Below, in pieces: positions 26,611-39,500 of a stretch of 64,000 nucleotides of DNA. The DNA is taken from NCBI GenBank assembly GCA_031292215.1, contig JARLHO010000161.1, positions 1-64,000 on the forward strand, given 5' to 3'. A model generated the notes under the pieces. The model saw only the letters and a list, made by a program, of their open reading frames with translations. It searched no databases and was not told where the DNA came from. Within the stretch, counting starts at the first letter, position 1. Every line of letters begins with the position of its first letter. A program made the translations under genes and the position numbers. Source of the stretch: Syntrophobacteraceae bacterium (GTDB lineage: Bacteria > Desulfobacterota > Syntrophobacteria > Syntrophobacterales > Syntrophobacteraceae).

Positions 26611-26897
26611 TATTTCTTCCCTTTGACTTTGGACTTTTTATCTCCAGCATGGCCGTGGAAGGTCCGGGTCGGAGAAAACTCCCCCAGTTTGTGTCCCACC
26701 ATATTCTCGCTAACGAAGACGGGAATGAACTTTTTCCCGTTATGCACCGCGAGGGTGGTTCCGACGAACTCGGGCAAAATCGTGGACCTTCGCGACCAGG
26801 TCTTGATCACTTTGCGGTCGCCCACATCCTTGGCTTTGGAGACCTTATCGAACAGGGAACCGTCTACGAACGGCCCTTTTTTTAATGACCGGGGCAC
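26610..26897 (-). CDS. rpsS: 30S ribosomal protein S19
   Basis: This 95-aa S19 begins [19 protein letters not shown] from a GTG codon. It contains [23 protein letters not shown] and ends in a basic tail. It partners S13 in the 30S head. Confidence 0.97.
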   Translation of the reverse strand: MPRSLKKGPFVDGSLFDKVSKAKDVGDRKVIKTWSRRSTILPEFVGTTLAVHNGKKFIPVFVSENMVGHKLGEFSPTRTFHGHAGDKKSKVKGKK

Positions 26898-26906
26898 CTT
26901 ATCCTC

Positions 26907-27728
26907 CTACTTGCGGCGATGAAGTATATACTTATCGCTGAGTTTTGCCGTGCGGGTGCGAAATCCTTTGGAAGGAACGCCCCAGGGGCTGCACGGATGA
27001 CGACCGCCTGAGCTTCTGCCCTCACCACCCCCCATAGGGTGGTCGACAGGGTTCATCGCAACGCCTCGCACATGGGGTCTTTTGCCCGCCCAGCGCGAGC
27101 GCCCGGCTTTGCCCAGAGTCACATTCTCGTGATCGATATTGCCGACCTGGCCGACCGTGGCCTTGCATTCCACAGAAATCATGCGCATTTCGCCCGAAGG
27201 CATGCGAAGGGTCGCGTACTTTCCTTCCCTGGCGATGAGCTGAGCGCTAGTTCCGGCCGAACGGGCCAACTGGCCGCCCTTTCCGGGCTTCATCTCGATA
27301 TTGTGTACAACGGCGCCAAGGGGAAGGTTCAAAAGCTTGAGGCAGTTGCCGGGCTTAATGTCGGAATCAGGCCCCGTCATGAGGTGATCTCCGACCTTTA
27401 TCCCCACGGGGGCGAGGATGTAGCGTTTCTCGCCGTCTGCGTAGTGGAGAAGCGCAATGTTAGCGGATCGGTTGGGATCGTACTCGATGGTGGCAACCGT
27501 TGCGGCAATGGCTTCCTTATCGCGCTTAAAATCGATGATCCGGTAGAGCCTCTTATGACCACCACCGCGCTGCCAGGAGGTGACCCGGCCGACGTTATTG
27601 CGCCCCCCGGATTTGCGCAAAGGCGCGATTAGGGCCTTATGGGGCTTATCGGTGGTGATCTCTTCGAAAGTAGTGTAGGTCTGAAAGCGGCGGCCAGCTG
27701 ATGTCGGCTTGACTTTTCTAATACCCAT
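26907..27728 (-). CDS. rplB: 50S ribosomal protein L2
   Basis: This is a 273-aa L2 with the central [20 protein letters not shown] segment. The C-terminal [19 protein letters not shown] loop contains the peptidyl-transferase-proximal histidine. The length and order (rplW before, rpsS after) are standard. Confidence 0.98.
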   Translation of the reverse strand: MGIRKVKPTSAGRRFQTYTTFEEITTDKPHKALIAPLRKSGGRNNVGRVTSWQRGGGHKRLYRIIDFKRDKEAIAATVATIEYDPNRSANIALLHYADGEKRYILAPVGIKVGDHLMTGPDSDIKPGNCLKLLNLPLGAVVHNIEMKPGKGGQLARSAGTSAQLIAREGKYATLRMPSGEMRMISVECKATVGQVGNIDHENVTLGKAGRSRWAGKRPHVRGVAMNPVDHPMGGGEGRSSGGRHPCSPWGVPSKGFRTRTAKLSDKYILHRRK

Positions 27729-27760
27729 GGTGCTATTTTCCTCTCCCTGCCAAGGGGCGA

Positions 27761-28054
27761 CTAGACGCCTTCAAAAAACTCGACCCGCTGCCCGGCCTTG
27801 ATAGTCACGATGGCCTTTTTCCAGTCGGCCATTTTCGTAAACTTGCGGCCGACCCGCTTAAGCTTACCTCTCATATTCAAGGTGGCGACATCGAGGACGT
27901 TCACCTTGAAGATGGTCTCCACCGCCTCTTTGATTTCGATCTTGTTGGCGTTTCGATCGACCTGGAAGAGGAGCTTGTTTCTTAAGTCTTTTTCGGTCGT
28001 GCTCTTTTCGGTGACCAGCGGCCGCTTTAAGATGCTGTAAGTCTTGGGGTTCAT
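27761..28054 (-). CDS. rplW: 50S ribosomal protein L23
   Basis: This 97-aa L23 contains [20 protein letters not shown] and the [22 protein letters not shown] motif. It is the docking site for trigger factor and SRP at the tunnel exit. I chose the ATG at 28054, which overlaps the rplD stop as ATGA. Confidence 0.96.
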   Translation of the reverse strand: MNPKTYSILKRPLVTEKSTTEKDLRNKLLFQVDRNANKIEIKEAVETIFKVNVLDVATLNMRGKLKRVGRKFTKMADWKKAIVTIKAGQRVEFFEGV

Positions 28055-28671
28055 GCCAGCGCCTCCTCGATCCTGCCAACGCACTCCCGGCTCAAGATAA
28101 CCGCCCGGTAGTCGAGCAGGTCGTAGACATTTATCCCCTCCGAGCGCAGGACCTTTACGTGGGGGATGTTTCGAGCCGATTTTTCGATGATTTCGTCATG
28201 TTCGGGCAAAACCACAAGGGTTTTACCGAGTTTGAACCGATCGAGCAGGCCGACGAAATCCCGGGTGCGAATCTGTTCGAGCTTAAATTCGTCGATCACG
28301 GTAAAACCCTGTTCGAGCACCTTTTGGCTAAGCGCCATCTTGAGGGCCAGACGACGGACCTTCTTTGGAACCCGCATCTCGTAGTCGCGAGGCTTGGGGC
28401 CGTGGATCGTACCACCACCTCGCCAGATAGGCGAGCGACTCGTACCTGCCCGGGCGCGCCCGGTGCCCTTTTGGCGCCAGGGCTTTTTGCCACCGCCCGA
28501 CACATCGCTTCGCCCCTTGGTCTTAACGGTGCCCGCCCGACGTTTGGCCAACTGATAAACGACCACCTCATGGAGTACATGAGTCTTTACAGGCACACCG
28601 AAAACAGCTTCGCTGAGCTCCAGTTGACCCGTCACTTCTCTTGCCAGGTTATACACATCCACAGTAGGCAT
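28051..28671 (-). CDS. rplD: 50S ribosomal protein L4
   Basis: This 206-aa L4 has the tunnel loop [20 protein letters not shown] and [19 protein letters not shown] chose the ATG at 28671, with a GAGG box 6 nt before it, giving MPTVDVYNL. In E. coli L4 represses the S10 operon, but the leader here was not identified. Confidence 0.97.
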   Translation of the reverse strand: MPTVDVYNLAREVTGQLELSEAVFGVPVKTHVLHEVVVYQLAKRRAGTVKTKGRSDVSGGGKKPWRQKGTGRARAGTSRSPIWRGGGTIHGPKPRDYEMRVPKKVRRLALKMALSQKVLEQGFTVIDEFKLEQIRTRDFVGLLDRFKLGKTLVVLPEHDEIIEKSARNIPHVKVLRSEGINVYDLLDYRAVILSRECVGRIEEALA

Positions 28672-28743
28672 GACAGTCCTCAAAACCTAGGGCCTTTTCA
28701 GCCCTTTATCGCTAACGCCCTTTTCCTTCAGGCATCAGACTCT

Positions 28744-29376
28744 TTATTTGGCCCGATTGGTCCGGCGAACGATCACGATTCCGTTCTTAGCTCCCGGCAC
28801 CGCGCCATGGATAAGCAAAAGATTACTTTCCGGACGCACATCGACGATTTTAAGATTTAAGACAGTGGTGCGTTTATTGCCCAACTGCCCGGGCATTTTC
28901 TTGCCCTTGATCACGCGGCCGGGATAGGTGGCCATACCGGTAGAGCCGGGTTCACGGACGTTTTTGGACCCGTGGCCGTCTGGTCCGCGCTGAAACCTCC
29001 ACCGTTTGATCGTGCCGGCGTACCCCTTGCCCTTGCTCTTTCCGATGATGTCTACTCGGTCACCGATCTGAAAGATATCGGCCAGCACCTGGTCACCGGG
29101 GTTATGTTCGGAGGGGTCCAGGGCGGCAATCTCGCGCACTACCTCGAAATAGCCCTTTCCGACCTTGTCGAACTGGCCCTTCATCGGACGGTTGACGCTT
29201 TTGGCCTTCTTGGTACCAAAGCCCATCTGCAAAGCGGCGTAGCCGTCGGTTTTAACCGTTTTCACCTGGGTTACAGTGCACGGACCGGCCTGAACGAGCG
29301 TTACCGGGTATACGGCGCCGTCTCCGGAAAAAACCTGGGTCATGTCAAGTTTTCGTCCAATAATTGCGGTAATCAT
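28744..29376 (-). CDS. rplC: 50S ribosomal protein L3
   Basis: This 210-aa L3 begins MITAIIGRKLDMTQVFSGDG. The extended loop RWRFQRGPDGHGSKNVREPG reaches toward the peptidyl-transferase centre and contains the usual Gln that is methylated by PrmB in many bacteria. The internal ATG at 29376 gives the conserved N-terminus. Confidence 0.97.
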   Translation of the reverse strand: MITAIIGRKLDMTQVFSGDGAVYPVTLVQAGPCTVTQVKTVKTDGYAALQMGFGTKKAKSVNRPMKGQFDKVGKGYFEVVREIAALDPSEHNPGDQVLADIFQIGDRVDIIGKSKGKGYAGTIKRWRFQRGPDGHGSKNVREPGSTGMATYPGRVIKGKKMPGQLGNKRTTVLNLKIVDVRPESNLLLIHGAVPGAKNGIVIVRRTNRAK

Positions 29377-29409
29377 GAGCTGCTGCTCTCTTTCACTGAT
29401 CATAGAGAC

Positions 29410-29721
29410 CTAAAGCTTAATTTCAACATCCACCCCGGCGGACAAATCGAGCTTCATCAGGGAATCAACGGTTTGCTGCGTGGGATCGAGGATATCGATA
29501 AGACGCTTGTGAACACGTATCTCGAACTGCTCCCGCGATTTTTTATCGACATGCGGAGAACGTAAAACGGTCCACCGGTTGATCTTGGTCGGAAGCGGTA
29601 TTGGCCCGGCCACACGCGCACCCGTCTTTTTGGCCGTCATAACGATCTCGCTTGTAGACTGGTCTAAAAGCTTGTGGTCGTAGGCTTTTAGGCGGATGCG
29701 AATTCTTTGATTCGTCACCAT
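29410..29721 (-). CDS. rpsJ: 30S ribosomal protein S10 (NusE)
   Basis: This is a 103-aa S10 with [19 protein letters not shown] and [29 protein letters not shown]. It also acts as NusE in antitermination with NusB. The ATG at 29721 is preceded by AGGA at 6 nt. Two earlier in-frame ATGs (29727 and 29736) are less well placed. Confidence 0.96.
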   Translation of the reverse strand: MVTNQRIRIRLKAYDHKLLDQSTSEIVMTAKKTGARVAGPIPLPTKINRWTVLRSPHVDKKSREQFEIRVHKRLIDILDPTQQTVDSLMKLDLSAGVDVEIKL

Positions 29722-29783
29722 TTGCATTCCTATCAAATAGACAACCGGAGCAGGGCCCCGGCCATCCTGTCTGTAAAGTAAAC

Positions 29784-30977
<1,194 letters not shown>

Positions 30978-31074
30978 CAGGGAATCCTCCTTGCCAGGCT
31001 TAAGACCTTTGATCGGCGCTTGGTTGCAAGGCGATACGACCGCCCGCTCTCAAAGCGCCAACAGCTGTTCAATG

Positions 31075-31545
31075 CTACCATCTATAATGTGCGAAGGCCT
31101 TGTTTGCATCCGCCATTCGATGTGTGTCCTCGCGTTTTTTGACCGCGCCGCCCCGGTTTTGAGCGGCATCCATCAATTCGCCGGCAAGCTTTTGGGTCAT
31201 GGTCTTTTCGGAGCGCGATTTGGCGTAGTTGATGATCCACCTCATGGCCAAGGCGTCGCGCCGCTCGTTTCTTACTTCCACCGGGACCTGGTAGGTCGCA
31301 CCGCCAACGCGCCGGGACTTAACTTCTACGACCGGGCGAACGTTTTCGAGGGCCTTGTGAAAGATATCGAGCGGCTCCTGCTTGGACCGCTGCTCGACAA
31401 AGGCCAGCGCCTGGTAGAAGATCTGCTCGGCCGTGCTCTTTTTTCCGAGCCGCATGACGTTGTTGATAAATTTTGCCGCAAGCTTGCTGTTAAATTTCGG
31501 ATCCGGCAGCACGTAGCGCTTCGGGACTTCTCTTCTCCTGGGCAT
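31075..31545 (-). CDS. rpsG: 30S ribosomal protein S7
   Basis: This 156-aa S7 begins [18 protein letters not shown] with a GAAGGA site before the ATG. It contains [27 protein letters not shown], the mRNA exit-channel hairpin. In canonical str operons fusA follows, but here tuf does. Confidence 0.98.
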   Translation of the reverse strand: MPRRREVPKRYVLPDPKFNSKLAAKFINNVMRLGKKSTAEQIFYQALAFVEQRSKQEPLDIFHKALENVRPVVEVKSRRVGGATYQVPVEVRNERRDALAMRWIINYAKSRSEKTMTQKLAGELMDAAQNRGGAVKKREDTHRMADANKAFAHYRW

Positions 31546-31634
31546 GCCTATTCCTTCGATCACTTATAAAGATTTTAAGGAAAAAGTGTGGCCAGGGGGA
31601 TAAACCCGATAGCCCGCACTTTTCGCAGTCCGAC

Positions 31635-32006
31635 CTACTTGGGCCTCTTGGCGCCGTACTTGGAGCGGCCCTGCCTGCGGTCCGCGACCCCAAGCGCATC
31701 GAGGGTGCCACGAATGATGTGATAGCGCACACCGGGAAGGTCCTTCACACGGCCGCCTCGGATCAGCACCACCGAGTGCTCCTGGAGATTGTGGCCGATG
31801 CCCGGGATGTAGGAGGTAACTTCCACCCCGTTTGTAAGACGCACACGAGCAATTTTCCGAAGAGCCGAGTTGGGCTTTTTGGGCGTCGTGGTGTAGACAC
31901 GAACACAAACCCCCCGTTTTTGCGGGCAGCTTTGAAGTGCGGGAGTACTGGATTTCTTCCGGACTTCCTCCCTCCCCTTCCTTACCAACTGATTGATAGT
32001 GGGCAT
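31635..32006 (-). CDS. rpsL: 30S ribosomal protein S12
   Basis: This is a 123-aa decoding-centre protein. [11 protein letters not shown] and [13 protein letters not shown] carry the wild-type lysines at the two classic streptomycin-resistance sites. The conserved Asp in KDLPG is the one that can be methylthiolated by RimO. A promoter and hairpins lie between it and rpoC. Confidence 0.98.
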   Translation of the reverse strand: MPTINQLVRKGREEVRKKSSTPALQSCPQKRGVCVRVYTTTPKKPNSALRKIARVRLTNGVEVTSYIPGIGHNLQEHSVVLIRGGRVKDLPGVRYHIIRGTLDALGVADRRQGRSKYGAKRPK

Positions 32007-32039
32007 TACTTTTTAAACCTCGATGTCCGGTAGATAGAT

Positions 32040-32087
32040 TAAACAGGCGGCACAAAGGAGCCGCCCAGCTTTCTCAGCTGGAAAATC
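32040..32087 (-). promoter_or_regulatory. Two leader hairpins upstream of rpsL
   Basis: On the minus strand the leader contains ccagct-gagaa-agctgg and then ggcggc-tcctttgt-gccgcc followed by tgttt. The second hairpin plus its short T-rich tail resembles a weak intrinsic terminator between the promoter at 32095-32121 and the rpsL start at 32006. That arrangement is compatible with attenuation of the str-S10 part of the block. Confidence 0.45.
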
Positions 32088-32094
32088 CTATGTT

Positions 32095-32121
32095 TTTATA
32101 GGAATGCAGACCCAATGTCAA
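32095..32121 (-). promoter_or_regulatory. Sigma-70 promoter candidate for rpsL
   Basis: On the minus strand a perfect TTGACA (32116-32121) is followed 15 bp later by TATAAA (32095-32100). Both hexamers are excellent and the spacer is short. The position in the 192-bp rpoC-rpsL gap suggests an internal start that boosts ribosomal protein genes relative to rpoBC. Confidence 0.55.
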
Positions 32122-32198
32122 GCGCAAAACGAGGGGCGGACAGTTGAGAGTACAAATCGCTTCTCTTACGCTCATGTCCGCCCGCCCCCGTCGAGCCT

Positions 32199-35100
32199 TT
32201 ACTTTCGGATTTCCCGGTACTGTCTGAGCCCGGAGCCGGCAGGAATCAGCCTGCCCATGATAACGTTTTCCTTAAGACCCAGGAGGTTATCGACCTTGCC
32301 GGCGGTAGCCGCATCGGTTAGGACCTTGGTGGTCTCCTGGAAGGAGGCCGCCGAGATAAAGCTCTGGGTGCTCAAAGAGGCCTTGGTGATGCCAAGCAGC
32401 AGGGGCTCGGCAACGGCCGGGCGCTGCCCCATGGCGACAAGCTGGCCGTTTACATCCTCGAAGTTTGGCTTTTCGACATGCTCTCCGAGAAGAAACTCCG
32501 AGTCTCCGGGGTCGGTGATGCGCACGCGCCGAAGCATCTGGCGCACGATCACCTCGATGTGCTTGTCGTTTATCTTAACGCCTTGTAGCCGGTAGACCTG
32601 CTGGACCTCGTCGACCAGGTATTTGGCGACCTCTTTTTCGCCAAGAACCGTCAGGATGTCGTGGGGATTGGGGGAGCCGTCCATAAGGGCCTCGCCCGCC
32701 CGCACATAATCGCCTTCGTGAACGGATATGTGCTTTCCTTTGGGGATGAGGTACTCGCGGGCATCTCCTACCTGGGGGGTTACGGTAACTTTTCGCTTCC
32801 CCTTGGTATCTTTTCCAAACCCGATGACACCGTCGATTTCGGTGATAACGGCGTTTTCCTTGGGCTTTCGCACCTCGAAGAGCTCAGCGACCCTAGGAAG
32901 ACCACCGGTGATGTCCTTTGTCTTGGTGGTCTCGCGCGGAATCCTTGCCAGAACGTCTCCGGGAAAGAGCTGATCGCCCTCGGTGACCATAAGGATGGCG
33001 CCAACCGGCATGAAGTACCGGGCCGATCCGCCTTCGCCAACCTTGGAGGTCTTTCCCTTTTCATCCTTTACCGAGATCCTCGGGCGCACATCGGACTCGC
33101 GGTATTCGACGACCACCTTGCTCGACTTGCCGGTGACGGGGTCGAGTTTTTCCTGCATGGTCTGGCCCTCGATGATATCGCCAAACTTTATCGTCCCCGG
33201 GACTTCGGTAAGAATCGGGGTGGTAAATGGGTCCCATTCGGCAAGAAGTGCGCCCGGTTCGACCTTTTGGCCTTCGGCGACTTTTAATTTGGCGCCGTAG
33301 ACAATGACGTAGCGTTCGCGCTCGCGCCCGGTTTCCGAGATGATGCTGATTTCCCCGTTTCGGTTCATGGCGACCAGGTCGCCCTCGCGGTTTCGAACCG
33401 AATTTATGTTAATGAACTTGACCGAGCCCGAGTAGCGGTTGCTAATGGAGGTTCGCTCGATGCTCTTGGACGCGGTGCCACCGATGTGAAACGTTCTCAT
33501 GGTGAGCTGGGTGCCCGGCTCACCGATTGACTGCGCGGCGATGATGCCAACCGCTTCGCCGATTTCCGCGATTTTTCCCTGCGCGAGATCTCGCCCGTAG
33601 CACATGGCGCAAATCCCTCTAGTCGACCGGCAGGTAAGGGCCGAGCGAATGTTTACCCGTTCGATGCCCGCATCTTCGATTTCGATGACCTTTTTCTCAT
33701 CGATTTCCGCGCCCATCGGGACGATCACCTCACTTGTGACCGGGTCGACGATGTCGTCCTGGGCGGTGCGCCCAAGGATACGGTCTCCGAGCCTCTGGAT
33801 GATTTCGCCGGCCTCAAGGAGCGCTTCGACCTCAATGCCGTCCATCGTTCCGCAGTCGATATCTCCTATGATAACGTCCTGGGAGACATCGACCAGCCGG
33901 CGGGTGAGGTACCCCGAGTTGGCGGTCTTAAGGGCGGTATCGGCCAGACCTTTCCGGGCGCCGTGGGTCGAGATGAAGTACTGCAAAACGGTTAGCCCTT
34001 CGCGGAAGTTGGCCGTAATCGGGGTTTCGATGATTTCCCCGGAAGGCTTGGCCATGAGGCCGCGCATACCGGCCAACTGGCGCATCTGGTCCTTACTGCC
34101 GCGGGCCCCGGAGTCGGCCATCATATAGATGGGATTAAAGGACTCGACCGCCACCTTTACGCCGTCGGGGCCGATCATTTCGCTTGCCCCGATCTCGCGC
34201 ATCATCTCGGCTGCGACATCTTCGGTGGCCTTGGCCCAGATATCTACGGCCTTGTTGTATTTTTCACCCTCGGTGATCAGACCCTCGTTATACTGACGCT
34301 CAATTTCCTGCACGAGATCAAAGGAAACCTGCAAGATTTCCGTCTTGCGTGCGGGAATTGTCATATCTTTAATCGAAATGGAGATTCCCGACCGGGTCGC
34401 ATAGTCGTAGCCGGTGTCCTTTAGACGGTCGGCAAGGATGACTGTGGCCTTTACCCCCGCGCCCCGGTAGCAGGTATCGATCAACTGGGCGAGGGCCTTT
34501 TTATTCATGACCCGGTTTACGGCGGCAAAGGGGACCTCATCGGGCAAAATCTCGGACAAAATCACACGCCCGACGGTGGTTCTAACGAGCTCTTCGGCCA
34601 TGAGCCCCCCGGCCGGGACTTCGTCTCCGGCCGCAACCAGTACTTTTCGCGATATAAGCGCCTTGGCGTCTGTAAGATGGTAAATTGGCTTTTTCCCATC
34701 GCCTTGAAAGCCGATTTCCTTTTCATTTACATACTCTACGACCCCATCGGCCCTGGCTCGCATTCGGAACCGCACGACAACGCCCGCATGCAGATCGGCT
34801 TCCCCCGAGTCATAGGCGGAGCGCACCTCGCCGGGGCTATTGTAGACGCGGATTTGACCCGAAACGATCAGCCGCCTGAGCTCATCGGCATCGGCAAAAA
34901 GCGGGGTCGCCCCCTTGGCCATCGGCTTTTCGCGCGTCATGAAGTAGATTCCAAGCACGATGTCCTGGGAGGGGACGATGATCGGATCGCCGTGGGCCGG
35001 GCTAAGGATGTTGTTTGTGGACATCATGAGGATGCGGGCCTCGGCCTGGGCTTCGATGGAAAGCGGCACGTGGACAGCCATCTGGTCCCCGTCGAAGTCG

Positions 35101-36476
35101 GCGTTAAACGCCGTACATACCAGGGGGTGGAGCTGTATGGCTTTTCCTTCGATTAAGATGGGCTCAAAGGCCTGGATGCCCAGCCGGTGGAGGGTGGGCG
35201 CCCGGTTTAGCATCACGGGGAACTCGCGCACGACTTCGTCTAGCGTATCCCAGACCTCGGGGGTTTCGCGCTCGACCATCTTTTTGGCCGCCTTGATCGT
35301 CGTTACATAGCCCTTTTCTTCCAACTTATTGTAGATAAAGGGCTTAAAGAGCTCGAGGGCCATCTTTTTGGGCAGCCCGCACTGGTGCAGCCGAAGATTT
35401 GGGCCGATAACGATAACCGTTCGCCCGGAGTAATCGACACGCTTTCCCAAAAGGTTTTGACGAAACCGTCCCTGCTTACCCTTTAGCATGTCGCTTAGCG
35501 ACTTCAAAGGGCGCTTGCTGGCCCCGGTTATCGTCTTTCCCCGGCGCCCGTTGTCGAACAAAACGTCGACGGCTTCCTGGAGCATGCGCTTTTCATTGCG
35601 GATAATGATGTCCGGAGCGTTTAGTTCCTGGAGCCTCTTTAGCCGGTTATTGCGGTTTATCACCCGGCGGTAGAGATCGTTTAGATCGCTTGTGGCAAAC
35701 CGTCCGCCATCGAGGGGGACAAGGGGTCGAAGATCGGGTGGGAGCACCGGGATGACGTCCATGATCATCCATTCCGGCAGGTTTTCCGACTCGCGGAAGG
35801 CATCGATGATCTTTAGCCGTTTAGCCAGCTTCTTGCGCTTGGCAACCGAGCTGGTCTTAACCATTTCATCGCGTAGCTCGGTGGCAAGGGTTTCGAGATC
35901 CTGGGCTGCGAGCAACTGCTTTATCGCCTCCGCTCCGATGCCCGCCGTAAAGCTTGCCCCGTGTTCCTGCACGAGCTGCCGGTAGCGTTCCTCGGTCAGC
36001 ATCTCGCCTTTTGGCAGGTTGGTTTCCCCGGGATCGAGCAAGATATAGGAATCGAAATAGAGCACCTTCTCCAGTTCGCGAAGCGTTAGATCGAGGAGAT
36101 TTCCGATTTTGCTTGGCAGACTTCTCAAAAACCAGATGTGTGCTACGGGAGAGGCGAGCTCGATATGGCCCATCCGTTCGCGGCGCACCTTGCTCTGGAT
36201 CACTTCGACCCCGCACTTTTCGCACACGACACCGCGGTGCTTCATCCGCTTGTATTTACCGCAGTTGCATTCGTAATCTTTTATGGGGCCAAATATTCTC
36301 GCGCAGAAAAGCCCGTCTCGCTCGGGCTTAAAGGTGCGGTAATTTATCGTTTCCGGTTTTTTCACCTCCCCGTAAGACCACTCCCGGATTCTTTCGGGGG
36401 AGGATATCATGATTTTAACCGAGTTAAAATTTAGCGGATCTTTTGGTTTGGAAAAAAGAGAGTACAGTTCTTTCAA
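32199..36476 (-). CDS. rpoC: RNA polymerase beta' subunit
   Basis: This is a 1425-aa RpoC. The N-terminal zinc site (CNCGKYK...CEKC, about residues 70-89), the catalytic NADFDGDQM with three metal-binding Asp, and the second zinc site ([11 protein letters not shown]) are intact. The trigger-loop region follows. It starts with TTG at 36476 after a GGAGG site at 6-7 nt. It is 87 bp downstream of rpoB. Confidence 0.98.
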   Translation of the reverse strand: MKELYSLFSKPKDPLNFNSVKIMISSPERIREWSYGEVKKPETINYRTFKPERDGLFCARIFGPIKDYECNCGKYKRMKHRGVVCEKCGVEVIQSKVRRERMGHIELASPVAHIWFLRSLPSKIGNLLDLTLRELEKVLYFDSYILLDPGETNLPKGEMLTEERYRQLVQEHGASFTAGIGAEAIKQLLAAQDLETLATELRDEMVKTSSVAKRKKLAKRLKIIDAFRESENLPEWMIMDVIPVLPPDLRPLVPLDGGRFATSDLNDLYRRVINRNNRLKRLQELNAPDIIIRNEKRMLQEAVDVLFDNGRRGKTITGASKRPLKSLSDMLKGKQGRFRQNLLGKRVDYSGRTVIVIGPNLRLHQCGLPKKMALELFKPFIYNKLEEKGYVTTIKAAKKMVERETPEVWDTLDEVVREFPVMLNRAPTLHRLGIQAFEPILIEGKAIQLHPLVCTAFNADFDGDQMAVHVPLSIEAQAEARILMMSTNNILSPAHGDPIIVPSQDIVLGIYFMTREKPMAKGATPLFADADELRRLIVSGQIRVYNSPGEVRSAYDSGEADLHAGVVVRFRMRARADGVVEYVNEKEIGFQGDGKKPIYHLTDAKALISRKVLVAAGDEVPAGGLMAEELVRTTVGRVILSEILPDEVPFAAVNRVMNKKALAQLIDTCYRGAGVKATVILADRLKDTGYDYATRSGISISIKDMTIPARKTEILQVSFDLVQEIERQYNEGLITEGEKYNKAVDIWAKATEDVAAEMMREIGASEMIGPDGVKVAVESFNPIYMMADSGARGSKDQMRQLAGMRGLMAKPSGEIIETPITANFREGLTVLQYFISTHGARKGLADTALKTANSGYLTRRLVDVSQDVIIGDIDCGTMDGIEVEALLEAGEIIQRLGDRILGRTAQDDIVDPVTSEVIVPMGAEIDEKKVIEIEDAGIERVNIRSALTCRSTRGICAMCYGRDLAQGKIAEIGEAVGIIAAQSIGEPGTQLTMRTFHIGGTASKSIERTSISNRYSGSVKFININSVRNREGDLVAMNRNGEISIISETGRERERYVIVYGAKLKVAEGQKVEPGALLAEWDPFTTPILTEVPGTIKFGDIIEGQTMQEKLDPVTGKSSKVVVEYRESDVRPRISVKDEKGKTSKVGEGGSARYFMPVGAILMVTEGDQLFPGDVLARIPRETTKTKDITGGLPRVAELFEVRKPKENAVITEIDGVIGFGKDTKGKRKVTVTPQVGDAREYLIPKGKHISVHEGDYVRAGEALMDGSPNPHDILTVLGEKEVAKYLVDEVQQVYRLQGVKINDKHIEVIVRQMLRRVRITDPGDSEFLLGEHVEKPNFEDVNGQLVAMGQRPAVAEPLLLGITKASLSTQSFISAASFQETTKVLTDAATAGKVDNLLGLKENVIMGRLIPAGSGLRQYREIRK

Positions 36477-36563
36477 ATGGACCTCCTTGCGCGGTCACAT
36501 AAAAACGGGCGCCGGATTGTAAGTCTTTGCGGCTGTCCCATCCGGGCGCCGCCCGACCACTGC

Positions 36564-39500
36564 TTAATTGCCTTCCTCTTCTTCGAGGAGCCTGACGTCC
36601 AGGGCAAGCGCCTGGAGCTCCTTTACCAGAACATTGAAGGACTCCGGCAGTCCGGCCTCGAGCGTATTGTCACCCTTGACGATCTTTTCGTACATTCGAG
36701 TCCGTCCGGCCACGTCGTCGGATTTGACGGTCAGGAATTCCTGGAGCGCATAAGCGGCGCCGTAGGCCTCCATTGTCCAGACTTCCATCTCCCCAAGCCT
36801 CTGGCCGCCAAACTGCGCTTTTCCGCCAAGGGGCTGCTGGGTGACCAGTGAGTACGGGCCAATGGACCTTGCATGGATTTTGTCATCGACCAAGTGGTGG
36901 AGTTTAAGAATATACATCATGCCCACCGTTACCGGCTGATCGAAGGCCAGGCCGGTGCGGCCGTCGAAGAGTCTCGACTGGCCGGTGCCGGAGACTCCGG
37001 ATTCTTCGAGAAATGCGCGGATCTCGGGCTCTTCGGCCCCGTCAAAAACAGGGGTGGCCACATGGATGCCCTCTTTGAGATCCGAGATGAGCCCGTTTAG
37101 CTCATCGTCTGAGGCGTGTTCGAAAAACTCGCCATACTCGAGCTTATTGTATATGCGCTTTAGTTTTTCATCGATTGTCTCACGCTCTCGCACCTTTTGG
37201 ATGTGCTCTTCGAGCATTTTTGCGAGCTGGCGTCCGATGCCTGCCGCGGCCCACCCGAGGTGGGTCTCCAAAACCTGGCCCACATTCATACGGGAAGGAA
37301 CGCCCAGGGGATTTAAAACGATATCCATCGGGGTGCCGTCGGGAAAATAGGGCATATCCTCAGAGGGAAGGATCCGGGAGACGACACCCTTGTTGCCGTG
37401 TCGGCCGGCCATTTTATCTCCCACCTGGAGCTTTCTTTTGACGGCGATATAGACTTTTACCATCTTAATGACGCCGGGGGGAAGCTCATCGCCTCGCCGC
37501 AACTTGTTGGCCTTCTCCTCGAAGAGCTCTTTGACCGCCTGGACCTGCTGGCGGTAGTTGGAAAAAATCGTCTCCACCTCCATGGAGGCCGAAGGATCGC
37601 GGGCCACGGCAATCTGGTCCCAGATACCGCTTGGGACCTCCAAAAGAGCTTCTTCGGAAAAAAGGTCCCCCTTCTTTATGTAGACCCTCTTGCCGTCCTT
37701 GATGGAATAGTCGCTCGCCTTGCCGTCGAGCACCTGGGAGATCTGGCGCACGGCGGTCTTTCGTATGATGTCGAGCTCGTCTCGCTGGTCCTTCATAAGA
37801 CGGCCGACTTCCTCATCTTCTATGAGGCGGGTGCGATCGTCTTTTTCCACGCCCTTTCGCGAGAACACCTTGGCGTCGATGATGATGCCCTCGACCCCTG
37901 GCGGAACGCGAAGAGAGGTGTCCTTCACATCACTGGCCTTCTCGCCGAAAATCGCCCGGAGAAGTTTTTCTTCCGGGGTAAGTTGCGACTCGCCCTTTGG
38001 GGTGACTTTTCCCACAAGGATATCGTTAGGCTTGATGTAGGCGCCGATGCGGATGATCCCGCTATCGTCGAGGTTTTTTAGAGCTTCATCGCCGATGTTG
38101 GGAATATCTTTGGTGATTTCTTCTTTTCCGAGCTTGGTGTCTCTGGCTACGACCTCAAATTCCTCGATGTGAATGGAGGTAAAGACGTCTTCCTTTACTA
38201 TGCGCTCGCTAACCAGGATGGAATCTTCGAAGTTATAGCCCCCCCAGCTCATGAAGGCGACCATGACATTTCGGCCAAGGGCAAGCTCTCCGTGGTCGGT
38301 GGAGGGACCATCGGCCAGTATCTGCCCCTTTAAGACAAAATCTCCCTGCCGAATCAGCGGTTTTTGATTTATGCAGGTGTTTTGGTTGGAGCGCTGGAAC
38401 TTGATGAGCTTATAGATGTCAACGCCGTAGCCGACATCGATGCTCTTGGTGGCGCGTACGACGATGCGGGTGGCGTCGACGTATTCGACGACCCCTTCGC
38501 GTTTTGCGACAATGGTAACTCCGGAGTCCTTGGCGACTTTTCGCTCAATTCCCGTGCCAACGAGCGGGGCCCGGGTCTGAATGAGAGGCACGGCCTGCCG
38601 CTGCATGTTGGAGCCCATAAGAGCGCGGTTGGCGTCATCGTGTTCGAGAAAGGGAATAAGCGAGGCCGAAACGCTCACCAACTGGTTGGGCGAAACGTCC
38701 ATAAATCTTATCTCGGCGGGAGGCACAAGAAGGGGCTCCCCCGATTTTCTAGCCGAGATCTGCTCGGCCTTGAGCAGTCCTGTCTCATCCAGGACCGCGT
38801 TGGCCTGGGCGATCGGATAGTCCTTTTCGTCCATGGCCGTAAGGTAGCTCACCTCCGAGCGAGCGGTCGCGTTGTCGACTTTACGGTAGGGCGTTTCGAT
38901 AAACCCGTAGGCATTTACCCGCGCGTAGGTGGATAGCGAGACGATAAGACCGATATTGGGTCCCTCCGGGGTCTCGATGGGACAAATTCTGCCATAGTGA
39001 GTGGGGTGCACGTCACGGACCTCAAAGCCCGCGCGCTCGCGGGTAAGACCGCCTGGTCCCAGAGCGCTCAACCGCCGTTTGTGGGTGATCTCGGAGAGCG
39101 GGTTGGTCTGGTCCATGAACTGCGAGAGCTGGCTGGTGCCGAAAAACTCCTTTACGACAGCGGAAACCGGCTTGGCGTTAATCAGATCGTGAGGCATGAG
39201 CGCTTCGACTTCCTGGAGGGTCATTCTTTCCTTTATCGCCCGCTCCATGCGCACAAGGCCAATACGGTACTGGTTTTCGAGAAGCTCGCCAACGGCTCGC
39301 ACACGTCTATTGCCCAGGTTATCGATATCGTCGACCGGTCCCTGCGAATCCTTTAGCTTGATCAACTGCCGAACGGAGGTGAGGATATCTTCCTTTCGGA
39401 GCACCCTGAAGTCGAGCGGCACATCGAGGTCGAGCTGCAGGTTGAGTTTTAGTCTTCCGACCTCCGAGAGGTCGTAGTGGTCGGGGTTAAAGAAGAGGTT

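Noticed and set aside
30978-31074. Possible hidden fusA between rpsG and tuf
   Set aside because: Only 97 bp are available and no EF-G motif is present.
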